Below, piece after piece: positions 35,821-45,932 of a DNA stretch of 64,000 nt. This DNA is from Perkinsus olseni (taxonomy: Eukaryota; Perkinsozoa; Perkinsida; Perkinsidae). How positions within the stretch are numbered: position 1 is the first letter of the stretch; every line of letters starts with the position of its first letter. The notes under the pieces were generated by a model. The model was not told the DNA's origin. It saw only the letters and a program-made list of their open reading frames with translations, and did not search any database. The DNA is taken from the NCBI GenBank assembly GCA_013115135.1, contig JABANP010000040.1:160694-224693 (forward strand), in the 5' to 3' direction. Position numbers and translations under genes: made by a program.

Positions 35821-36017
35821 GAGGAAAGAGGAGAAACTGAAGGGACGATCGACATCCACGGGAGAGAGGCGATCAGCCCAGGGTGCTCTGATGGACCTCT
35901 ACGAAGACTGGTGACCCTGGTTGAACACCAAAGAACCTCTCCGCGGCTATTCTGGACTGGCCTTCCTCTCAGAACGCGACAAAGCCATCACTCGGATTGA
36001 AATTACAGAGAAAATCA

Positions 36018-37974
36018 TCATTCGTTTCGACTACGACTGGCTCCGTCGTCCTCGTCATCCCCCCATTCATGCCGGTACGCGTAGTAGCACCCCTCGCCGT
36101 CCAGAGCAGGCGAGGAGACGTCCGACCCGCCATCCTCGAGCTCATCGTAGAACTCATCCTCGCTATCGTCCGATGGCTCACCAACAAAGATATCCGGCAG
36201 CACCGCCACGCCAGTATAGCTGGCAGTCGCCCAATAGCGCGTTAAAAGGTCGGCCGCGGGGTTCGAACTCGGGACCTCGGCTGGATGCTCACATTCCCCT
36301 ATGATATACTTCAACCTATAGGCATCGCCAGGACTGGGCTCGAAGACCATAACCCCCATGTGCCGATACTCATGGCCATTGGCTGCTCGGGGACTCAACT
36401 TCGCGCGCCCCGAAATTCCGCTGACCGCGACAGCCGGTACCGTGGCGGACGCAGTGAAGACAGTGGAAAACTTGGAGGAGCGCACTTCTACGTTTGGATG
36501 AATGTAAGCAATTTTATCGAACTCTACCAGTCTGAGGGCCTCCAACATCGTGAGCTCTCCGAACGATCTTGGGTAGCTAGTATCGAAGCAGCGCTGCGAG
36601 GCTTGCTCTGGCCTCAGTGTTAATTCCGTGTCTACCGGGTTGGCCTTCGGATGGGGACCGCCGAATCTCCACCGATTCCGATAGATCCTCGGAGCCGGAA
36701 TGATCCTATCCCAGCAACCCTCGAAGGGCTTCTTCAACTCATCCTCCACATCCTCGCCACAATGAACCGCGACCAGCAACACTCTGGGAATGCCAGCGCA
36801 GTGCTCCCCTAGAGACCGACCCAACCGTTGCAGGCTCCTCACTACGTCAGGGCCGTCCTCCCACCAGCCCTCACCGCCATCAGGCGCGTAATACAACGAC
36901 ACAAATGCATAGGATGGAGGAGAAGGCGGACCCTCCTCGGACTGCTCGGTCGAGGCCTCCCAGTCTTCCACTTCGAGCCCGATAGGCCGCATGCAATGAG
37001 GGCATCCCGTCAAGGATGGTCCTCATATTAGAACAGCTGCTGACCTTCTGATAGAGTCCCCCAGGCGCTGCACTCCTGTAGAGTGTTACGTCCAAGTTGA
37101 GCTCCTCGGCCGTATGATACGCCTTGGCAGGCCAAGTAAAGCAAGAGTAGACCCCACCACCACTGACGGTGAAAGCAGAGTACTTGGACGTGACAGCCAG
37201 CACTTCGCCCTTGCGTATCCTAATCTCTCGTTCGAGAAGCCCCGCTTCAACCTTCACTGGACTGATTCTCACGACCATGTCCTCGTCCAGGACATTAACA
37301 ACCGTAAGAACATGGTAGTAGGCCCTCGGTACCACCAGTCGGCCTTTCAGATCGCCATCATCATCAGGCTCGATCGCATACCCAGACCAACACCGCAAGA
37401 GGGTCTCGTCAGTCATAGAGGCCGTCACGAAATCCGTCACCCCACTTATACGATAGTATTCGCCGATAAGCTTAGTAAGGGGGTTCACAGAGTTGTCGGC
37501 GAGGAGGTCGGTGGACGGTTTGAACCCCAACGCGTTCATCATGCACCAACAGCTCTCCTGCCTCTCGCCCCTCAACAGCCGCCGCACAGTCTGCCCTGCA
37601 CCGGCAAACAAGTCGCCGTTCTCGCCCGAGTACTCATCCAGTTCACCAGGCTCGAAGGCCATCCCATCACGCATTGCTTCCCGTACTACTCTCTGGGTAG
37701 GATCCTCCATACCCTTCTCACCATCAGCATCGACACTGAGTAGGACGTAGCCGACCTCTCGGAGCCTCTGATGGAGCTCCGGCCACGCTTCTTCGCACAG
37801 ATGACTGGCTTCAACCTCGGATTCCAAAGCTCCCTCGAGCTTGCTGACCGCCCGGCGCATCAGAGCTGTAGAGACCTCGTCGTTGTGAGGCTGTGCCAAT
37901 TTCGACAGCAGGTTCATCAGCTGAGTGAAGGCGTCTTCGTTCGTTCGACCGATAGTGCTTTCGGAGGAGGCCAT
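36018..37974 (-). CDS. Y: diverged paralog of X, GT8-like C-terminal half
   Basis: Same architecture as X. The ATG at 37,974 (MASSESTIGRTNEDAFTQLM) leads a helical N-terminus, the conserved ESCWCMMNALGFKPS segment, a beta-rich central part with EIRIRKGEVLAVTSKYSAFT, and the zinc-knuckle-like CPHCMRPIGL. The C-terminal half has FVSLYYAPDGG, SQRCFDTSYP, LEALRLVEFDKIAYIHPNVEV and MGVMVFEPSPGDAYRLKYII, the order of a GT8 glycosyltransferase, with HPN where the DxD metal site would be. It ends in an acidic tail (DDSEDEFYDELEDGGSD). The two halves are in different frames near 37,020-37,060; a 23-nt GTCAGC...ATGAG removal would join them, otherwise an indel is present. It may be a catalytically altered glycosyltransferase-like protein; function unknown. 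Confidence 0.6.
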
Positions 37975-38147
37975 AGGGGACGGAGGAGGTCGGGGAGGGG
38001 GGGAAGGAGGAGGGGGACGGGCGGTAGCGGCAGGGGAGGGTCGACGGTTTCGTTGACGAGGATTCTCTGGGCATGCACACAAACCCTAGAACATCAACCC
38101 GGTATGAGCACACTGAATGCAACAGCTTCAACGCTCAGCGTAGAAAC

Positions 38148-41100
38148 TCAGACTTTGGCCCGCTTAGCCTCGGGCCTGCCAGAGTCCTCCCCATCGTCGT
38201 GCCGATTAGCCTTGGCGGTCCTGAAACTCATAGTTGGTCCACCTATGGCGCCCGCTCTCAGAAGACCTACTTGGCAAGCTTCTCGCATCGACGCTCCAGC
38301 CCAGTGACCATCTCCATCAGGTCCTTCGTCCGACCTTTCTCGGAGTCCTCAAGCTCATCCGTGTATTGCGCGATGACCTCACGTATCGATCCTATCACAA
38401 ACGCCAACCAGCTTCCCCAACTGTCAGTATAAAACGGACAGGGAGATGGCCCAAGAGACACGTAGAGATCAGATAAGGCTGTGGGCGTGCAACGACATGA
38501 CCACTTGAAACTACTAAGACCACTACTATCCAAGCAGGCGCAACTCGGACTGAATTTCCCCTATGCGCCCGCCCTCACCTGTCATTCCTTGGACGGCCCT
38601 ACACAGGTGCTCGGTCAACGCTTTATTCCCCGAGTTGTGGCACAGCAGAAGTAGACACAAATCAATCAGCTGGAGCTGCGATAGACCATTACCGAGGGCG
38701 AACACGTAGCGCCTGAATAAACGATGACTTCCCTGTCAACTAGCCAAACTTGGCCGAAGAGCCTACGCCTCCTTCGGGTCCTGCTCAATTTCGTCCTCGT
38801 CCTCTTCTTCCGCCACAGCTTTCCTCTCCTCACCCTCCTCGTCGTAGGCCGCCAGCCGCCGCTCTGATAGGACCCCCAAGATCACACTCAAAAGGCACAC
38901 TAATATCACTCACCCAAATGTCGTCTAGTGTCCTCCCGCAACTTCGCCAGAACGTCAATTTTCGAGAACGACCCTTCAGTGAACTTGTTCAGTACACGGG
39001 CTACGGATAACAGACAAGAGCCATCCAAAACTCAACCGACGCCCCGCCCTCTCCTACCAGCCTCCGATCCCTTGGTATTATGCAACAGATGGTAAATGAT
39101 ATTCACAGTCGTCTCCATCTCAGCGTCCGTCGCTTTACGATGCGCCAGCAGCCCGAAAATTGACTTCAAACCCATCCTGTGGAGAACCCAGGTACCATCC
39201 CGACCCCGACAATCCCTTTAGTACTGTTCCACAAACAGCTTGCAATTCTCTTGATGGTCTCGTAGGGCTGCCTCCAGTACACGGAGACTCAGTCGGGCGG
39301 CCAGCCGCTTACCCGCCCCTTGCGACAACAACTTAACCTTGCGGAAATGCAATAACATCATCTATCCGAAGGAGCTGCACCCTCTTACCATCAGTTGGAC
39401 TCCTTGAGACTGCCCGAATGCCGTCTGGTGATACGGGCACGACGAGCACGAGGGCATCGAAGCTGAGACAACGACCTCCCGAAAATTCCATTTTTTCCTT
39501 CCCCATATTACACGTTCTCCAATAGCTCGTTCTCGCTGCTCTCCTTCGGGTCACTATGTCGATACATGTTAGTGACACGAAGGAGCCGATCCAGGCTCCG
39601 ACGGTCTACCATCTGTGGGACTACCACACAGATTTACTCAGATTACGGGAATGCAGTAAAGAGGAGACGTACCAGTTTGAGAAGGACTAGGGCACTGCTG
39701 GAGCAATAGCGAGAGGAGCTCGGAGGCGAAGAGTGCATTATACCTGCGGTTGGAGTCCTGATCGGGCGACCCAGCAGCAACGACGCTACGTGAAGTTCTT
39801 TCCTCTCACTGCCTCCTTGATAACGGTTACCAGCCACTCAACAAAGCGACCCGTACAGAACTCCGGCACTGTCTTGGCTGGCCTGATGATCAAGTAACAA
39901 AATTTGTGCACGCCCAATACTCCACTATAAACCAGCATGCCTCTTTCCCGAAAAGCTTTTGAGTTCGGGTTGAGCAAACATCGGGAGTGGTGAGTAGTCG
40001 GCGAGTGTGGATGGCGAGTCAGTACAGTCAAGTGTGTGTCCCATCGAGCCGCGTTGGCAAGTCGATAGGCTACACTATGCTACAATTTGTAGTCTACTTC
40101 GTCTGCTTTGTAGTCTACAAAGCCGACTCAGCAACATGAACAGAAGCATGCTGCGCACGCCCCTTAGTACCATATTTCGAACAAATTCTCGATAGTCTGG
40201 AGGCAGTTCGTGGTCGCTTGCTGAGCATCTTCCATCTTCCCCGCCGCATCATTCGCCGCCTAACAGCCCCAGCATACGAAGGTCCTCCTCATAACCTCCT
40301 CATTACCCCCGACTCCTCCTCACTGTTCTCCCCCTGCTCCCCCTGCTCCCTATAGATCCGCCACAGGGTTTCTATATAAATGCTAGGCAGCTTGGCATCC
40401 GTTACCAGGGACTCCACCTAAGACAACTATCTCTGGTCCGACAGTCCCGCTTCTTCCTCTGCGCTTCCCAAGTATTACAAAATCTCCAGCCACTTTATCC
40501 TCACAATCAGCCATTACCTCTGGCTCCGTCAAATCGCTGAGGACCTGGCCAGCGCTACCCTCCTCTCCGTGAAGTCCATAGGCCAACCTACCGCCAGAGC
40601 TTCCGCGCAGATATCAACGTTGGCGTGCTGTAGAAGACCAACAACTACTCGTCCGCCATGCGCAGCGATGAAGGCAGGATACCTGAGCACTCTAATAGTA
40701 ACCCGACAAGCTACCTCGTCGAGGTGTCGGGACTCACAGTTCGGCTGGGTTCACAGCAAGCTCGGTCAAACGGCGTATCTCTTCGGCCAGCGAGACTTCA
40801 CTCTGCAGGACGCATGAAGATTCTCAAGCTCCCTCCGCTTCCCCTGAGTACTGGTATACTACCTCCAAAAACTTCGTCGGGTCGTCGGAGTGCTTGATAC
40901 GGAGTCTCTGATTTTCTTTGACAAGTGATGCCACTTTCCGAACAAGGGCAGTACAACCTTCGGCGTCAAGGCTTTCTACCTGGTAAGAGACTCGACTGGC
41001 TGAGCGCCGGTGCTGACCTTAGTCGGACCGGCGTTACAAGATATCAAAATCTTACCTCAGTTTGTTCATTGTTCTTGATAAGTTCCTGAATGTCATCGGC

Positions 41101-41154
41101 CGTTAAAGTCGCCGGAAGATTATCCAAGTCCTTTGGATCGTATGAAGTAGCCAT
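38148..41154 (-). CDS. CTNNBL1: Beta-catenin-like protein 1 (CTNNBL1), splicing-associated armadillo protein
   Basis: An armadillo-repeat protein associated with the Prp19/CDC5L spliceosome complex in animals. The ATG at 41,154 begins MATSYDPKDLDNLPATLTAD. Exons in order contain LVKENQRLRIKHSDDPTKFL, SLAEEIRRLTELAVNPAEL, YPAFIAAHGGRVVVGLLQHA, QATTNCLQTIENLFEIW, FCTGRFVEWLVTVIKEA, RYNALFASELLSLLLQQ, DRRSLDRLLRVTN, RLSLRVLEAALRDHQENC, GLKSIFGLLAHRK, LNKFTEGSFSKIDVLAKL, an acidic EEEDEDEIEQDP, then RYVFALGNGLSQLQLIDLC and EVIAQYTDELEDS, ending with a basic EAKRAKV. Each matches the human CTNNBL1 order (for example LLNKFTENDHEKVDRL). About 12 short introns are needed. One near 39,388-39,362 would be only 27 nt, and the frame there is ambiguous. 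The stop at 38,765-38,763 lies inside an intron (GTAGGC...TTCAG), so the gene continues to 38,148. Confidence 0.85.
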
Positions 41155-42088
41155 GACTCAACGCAAAGAGATGAACACCCTGTGAAGTGAAGCGGAAATG
41201 ACCCACTTGCAAGACCGGCAATACCGTCGTGTAGCGAATCAGGCCTCGTGTGAAATGCCTATGCTCTCGTCATTCGCGATCTCGCATGATTATAGCAGTG
41301 GGAAGAGCTGCGGAGTTATGAAACGCAGGACTCGTTCTCTTGCTACAGCTTTCCCGGTCCAGTAAACACTCAGATCGGACATTTCAGACGCGGCCTTCAA
41401 AACGGTCGACTGGTGTCATCCACAGCATCGCTCTTAATCCGAGAGTGCTGACGGTTTTTTGACCGTTCTTTGCGCATCGCGCGCGCCCTGTTGTACGAAC
41501 GTACGAACACAGTACAACTTGCGTCACGCCATTTGTAGGACGGTGGCCTTAATCCGAACGCCGTACGATACTATGCCACATCCAGCAGGGCGCCAAGTTC
41601 TCCCCCAATCGAATAAGAACTGTGTTGTCGCTGCCAGCAGACCAACTTTTGAGGGCGGTCCATTTCCCAACAGATCCGCAACGCAACACAGCGTATCTCT
41701 CACGCGTTGCAACGCGAAGTGTACTTTTTACAATGCAGTTCTCTCCGGGCTTGAACTAGCGTGCTTCCACACTCGAGCCTGCCAGTTCCCCGTAAGCATG
41801 GACGTGGTTGAGCCACCAGGGTGGATCTATATCATTTTTCTAAGGAGAGTGTAAGAATTCCAAGGAAACGTTTTCGCTCGCCCTCTGTGATTTTGCACGC
41901 GTCTGGTACGCGCGTGCACCATAACTCTGTACAATGTGGAAGCGTATTTCCTTGAGGAACCTGCGTTGGGATTTATTCCGGAGGGGATTCTCGGTGCTGA
42001 AGCCTTCTGAGTCCCAGGGAAAGGCTTAGGAAAAGTTCAGCGGTCAACCAGTTCCGCAGGACTTCTTTGATCCCTCCGTTCCCTCCAC
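41155..42088. other. Intergenic, divergent promoter region
   Basis: About 0.9 kb between the start of CTNNBL1 (-) and S1 (+). A 131-codon plus-strand frame (41,459-41,854) has no recognisable features. I see no gene; promoters for both flanking genes must lie here. Confidence 0.45.
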
Positions 42089-42526
42089 ATGAAGCTTGCG
42101 GCCACCGCGATCACGCTTCTCACTGCGACGACGATGTTGGGTACTCTCGACGCAGCCATCCCAAAGACTAGGGTCTTCAGTACGACATTCGTTGAGAAGA
42201 CATGCTTTCAAGTGACTTGGCTCCAGGGGGCCGATGCTATGGTGACCTACAATTCGGAATGCCGCTATGGAGACGCGATCGCCGCTGGTCTGAAGCTCGT
42301 AGAGGATCCCGAGAACACGTTCACTATCGACACCAAGGACAATGGCACAATGAGCTTGTACCAAGAATACGTAGCCAAGTCTAACACGTACTGCGAAGGC
42401 GTCGTGAAGTTCGGTAACGGCGATATGGAAAAGATAGTTTATAGCACTCGCTCGGCCTGGGAGACGCTCCAGCTCTCGGTCGGCGGAATTCAAAGGCTGT
42501 TTACGCCTGGTGCGTGCCCCGGCTAG
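42089..42526 (+). CDS. S1: small secreted four-cysteine protein
   Basis: Single-exon 145-aa protein. A clear signal peptide (MKLAATAITLLTATTMLGTL, cleavage likely after DAA near residue 23) is followed by a mature domain of about 120 aa with cysteines at 39, 58, 102 and 143. Family motifs are CFQVTW, NTFTID, a GDMEKIVY strand, and the C-terminal signature RLFTPGACPG. The spacing (19, 44, 41 residues between cysteines) is shared with S2-S4, predicting two disulfides in a secreted beta-rich fold. I recognise no named family. The position at the head of a plus-strand array suggests a lineage-specific secreted or surface protein family; a host-interaction role is inference only. Confidence 0.8.
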   Translation: MKLAATAITLLTATTMLGTLDAAIPKTRVFSTTFVEKTCFQVTWLQGADAMVTYNSECRYGDAIAAGLKLVEDPENTFTIDTKDNGTMSLYQEYVAKSNTYCEGVVKFGNGDMEKIVYSTRSAWETLQLSVGGIQRLFTPGACPG

Positions 42527-42559
42527 AGGCGTTGCCTGGCGTAATCATACTTCCGGTAC

Positions 42560-42585
42560 AACAGTACTACTGTTACAGTAGTACC
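42560..42585. terminator. Palindrome 3' of S1
   Basis: GTACTACTGTTACAGTAGTAC is a near-perfect inverted repeat about 35 bp after the S1 stop, followed by a second one around CGGATTGAGTCAATCCG (42,613-42,630). These could form RNA hairpins in the 3' UTR or mark an element end. A role in 3' end formation is inference. Confidence 0.4.
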
Positions 42586-43748
42586 ATTCGGTCTCATTAG
42601 TGACTGTCACTCGGATTGAGTCAATCCGATTGACCACGAATCCCTTTTTAAATTTTTTCAATACTATCTCCGTTATTTTTCAACACCCTTTATAGCGTAT
42701 CCAATTCGGATGATGAAGTGTTGTGCTTTTGTGAATGAGTCAAATTGGTGGCCGAGTGATCCGACTTATACCACCCGCCAAAAACGACCAGTTCCTCCCA
42801 TTTTCAAACGCCGCTCGGTTTCTCTCTCTCCCTGGTAACTATCTCCTGACCGACATACACCGCACCTGAGGCTAGAGTGCTTTCTGGTACACTCTCGGCT
42901 TTATTCCTTCATACCAGACAAGTAATATCATCGAAGGTGGCGCACGGCCGCTCGGAGACCTCAACGGCGGTCAGACTTTAAAGGGACTAAGGGGAACAGT
43001 GGAACCGAGATTCTCGGTTGAACCGAGATCTGTGAGTAAGAGAATCTGGGCATTGGGTGATCATCATAACAGAGACGATGATACGTACCAGCCTTCCTTG
43101 CTCTACCACTGCGACTTTTGAGCCTCAAAATTTGAGGGCATTCCGTACACATTTGGACCCTCCTAAACCTCATTAAACCTCTGGCAGAGGTCCTCTGCAC
43201 CACAGCCGTGTCCTGGGTCGAAATCATTAACCCACTGGGATCGAAAGCTGTCCTCTTTATCGCTGTCTTTTCGAGTACTCTTTCCTTGCGCGGAAAAGCA
43301 TGGAGCGCATGCTTAAGAGTTCAAGGGGGAAGGCGACTCAAAAGCTGCTCTAATGAGGAAAATCAAGTCGGCAAGATGATGGATATCGGCCCGAGATTTA
43401 CTAGCTACGGGATGTGATGATGGTTGACCCTCGTCTATCAGTGGATTGCACTTCGTTCTTACTTTTTTTAACCCACCCACTGCCGCTCGTTTGGCAGGTA
43501 TCATTGAACTATTTGATCTGATCTTTAGTCTAGAGGCGCTAGAGTACGCAATGGTATACCCGTTAGTGGGTGTGTAGGTTACACGTCATAGTTCAATGAT
43601 CCGGTTTGCAGCCAAGGGTGGGTGAGTCGGGTTATCGACTGAGGGCGGGAAAGTTCAGGCTGAGGTGAGGGAGTCGGCGGCCGGACTCGAAACACCAGGA
43701 AGACTTTTGCACCAGAATAGGACGGACTTCCTGGCAAGATTTTGTCAC

Positions 43749-45012
43749 CAGGAGCCCGTTCAAGTGCAAAACGCTTCCGAGTTCCGAGTCTGAGTACTTC
43801 CTTCCGAGTTAGCATTCCTAGTGAACGTGTTCCGAGTAATCGTCTGTTCAAGTACGACCACTCGGAATGGTGAGACAGCTGAACCGTTCAGCACGCTTCA
43901 TGGTGGAAGACCTTCCTCGTGATCTTGACCGAGTCCGAACAGCGTTTGTCGAACGCGGTGTTTAAACCTCTCCCATCCAGGTATAGTTCGGCTCATCACT
44001 GATGAGCCGAACTGATGAGTCATCAGGTGGAACCTCAGCCGAGCGAGGTTAGTACGGACGAACGCTCATTGCCTATAAGCAATAGGAACAATATTTTGCT
44101 CCATAAATATTAATGACGGCACTGCAGTTCGTAAAATAATCCCATCGTGCACTTCACCCCTTGCAGCGAGAGGCAAACCTCGAAGAGCAGGAGCCCGTTC
44201 AAGTATTCATTTTTCCGAGAACTTTTTCTCGGAAAAGTGACTTCCGTGAGCTCGGAGAAAAGAATGTTGTTCAAGTGAGTGAATCATTCGAGCTCAGAAT
44301 CCGAGTTCTCGGATCCGGTGAATTCCGAGTAGCACGACAACATATTCCTAGTTGGCTGTTCAGGTGCGGCTATTTTCCCCTCAAATCACGGTTTCCGAGT
44401 CCTACCGATAGGGGGTAGTGTTTCCGAGTCCCCTCCATGAAACACAACGCGAGGACTCCACAGAAAAGTATCTACCATCACACTCACGCAGTCCCCAATC
44501 ATCGCGAAGCCCCCTAATATGTTACTAACTAGTAGAAAACATTCTTTCACGCGAAATAGACAATGTAGCTGCAAGCTAGCAGCCTACCAATAATGAGGGA
44601 GATAATCTGTGAGCCATGCTTGAGAAATAGTTTAGTCTTTCGACAATCCCACGGTGGGGTTCCCACCCCGAGTTCGGCTTTCAGCTTCTCGCAAAGCGAA
44701 CGGTAGTACTCAGTTTTCTGCTTCACATAATTTTCTTGAGATGTCTTGATATGTGCTGTCACTGATGCTTTGCGTTGTAAAATCGAGCCAGAGTGGGTTC
44801 CGAGGCCCAGCCGTGACTCGGAGGCGGCACTTGAATGCACTGCACAACCGCTCGGGGAGGCTACTCGGAGAAAGTTCTCGGAAATTGCGCCTTTCCGAGC
44901 TGGAACACTTGAACAAACTGCAGCTCGGAGGTCATTTACTAGGTCTCGGAACTAGGAAAATGCAACTAGGACTCGGAACTCGGAGTGGCTGAGCACTTGA
45001 ACGGGCTCCAGG
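43749..45012. mobile_element. Foldback element with about 47-bp inverted ends and TCCGAG arrays
   Basis: The left end (43,749-43,796) and the reverse complement of the right end (44,965-45,012) match over about 47 bp: both begin GGAGCCCGTTCAAGTGC and continue TCCGAGTTCCGAGTC after an eight-base variable patch. Inside, both arms are packed with TTCCGAG/CTCGGAA and GTTCAAGT motifs in opposite orientation on the two sides. A further copy of the terminal 15-mer sits at 44,190-44,204 (left orientation). No transposase frame was found in the middle. It looks like a non-autonomous foldback DNA transposon. Confidence 0.65.
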
Positions 45013-45535
45013 AATAGAAGCATGTCACGTAGAGGACGCACTTGACCCATGCAGTGTAGTGCGACTTCTTGACGCGCTCCGGTTGAGTAAAAGTTCTCAT
45101 AACCGTTCATCTGTAGTTCAGCTTTTGCTCTATTCACATTCATAAGTTTATGCGGATAACCATTCCAAGCTTTCTAACCTTCATCTTGGCTAGGGCAGAG
45201 TTAGCGATATGCTTGATTGTTCATCACTCATCCAACCGTTGGGTTCCAACGACCTCACGACGGTCAATGATTACACGAGATCTTCGGACCCGACTGATAG
45301 CGCCAGCCAACAAGGGCTCAAGTAACCGAACATAAAAAGCCGGTCGAAGACAAACGACCACAACACGACAGCCTCCCTTTCGTTCCTCTCTGAAGAACTC
45401 AACAACCGCGTAACGTGAGCGTCAGCACGGGAAGCGACGATATGACCAACAATGTAGAAGTAGATCCATCAATAAATGGAACGAATGAAAAGAATTTGAG
45501 AAGACCCCGTGAGAGAGGGATGCTGAGAAGAGTAT

Positions 45536-45905
45536 CTACACCAACAGGAATCTTGAGTAACAGCTGTTTTCCTTAACAGCTAGTGAGAGTAGTGTCAATA
45601 AGTATGCCAGCTCAATATGAACTTCAGTTGGGCTGATGATGGTACCATCGATACTCTTGATATGGATGGCATTCATCAACTTCTGCAGCATAGGATCGTA
45701 ATTCGAGAAGACGATCTTAGTCCCCTCAACTTTATAGTCAGCACCAGCACTCTGACCAAGGACGCTAACAGTAGCGTGACCATTCTCGAAGTCAACACTG
45801 AAGCTTTGACCGAAGAGGTTGCCACAGTACTTTCCATCCAGCCCACTCGTAAAAACAGGAACGCACTCACAAAAGACTATCTTCACTCTTAATTCCGAAC
45901 ACAAG
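45536..45905 (-). CDS. Small Gly/Ser-rich beta protein, possibly secreted
   Basis: A minus-strand frame encodes LDGKYCGNLFGQSFSVDFEN, ATVSVLGQSAGADYKVEG and KIVFSNYDPMLQKLMNAIH, then SIDGTIISPTEVHIEL, with alternating hydrophobic residues typical of a beta barrel or sandwich. The reading frame extends to a stop at 45,536 with a hydrophobic tail (AYLLTLLSLAV). The 5' end is not resolved: the first ATGs upstream lie in sequence without a signal peptide, and an exon encoding one may be missing. I do not recognise the family. It overlaps nothing else and lies between the foldback element and the coiled-coil gene. Confidence 0.5.
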
Positions 45906-45932
45906 GTGCACAGTTTATCATAGAAATGCATG

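Noticed and set aside
36245..36285. Second perfect-looking B-box (GAGGTCCCGAGTTCGAACCCCGC on minus)
   Set aside because: It lies inside the coding sequence of Y (ECEHPAEVPSSNPAADLL), which is conserved with X, so it is coincidental.
38763..38765. Stop codon after the acidic EQDPKEA segment as the end of CTNNBL1
   Set aside because: It follows a GTAGGC donor, and a TTTATTCAG acceptor downstream continues the CTNNBL1 C-terminal helices in frame, so it is intronic.
41459..41854. 131-codon plus-strand open frame upstream of S1
   Set aside because: Non-ATG start, no domain, no leader and no paralog before the other S genes; likely chance.
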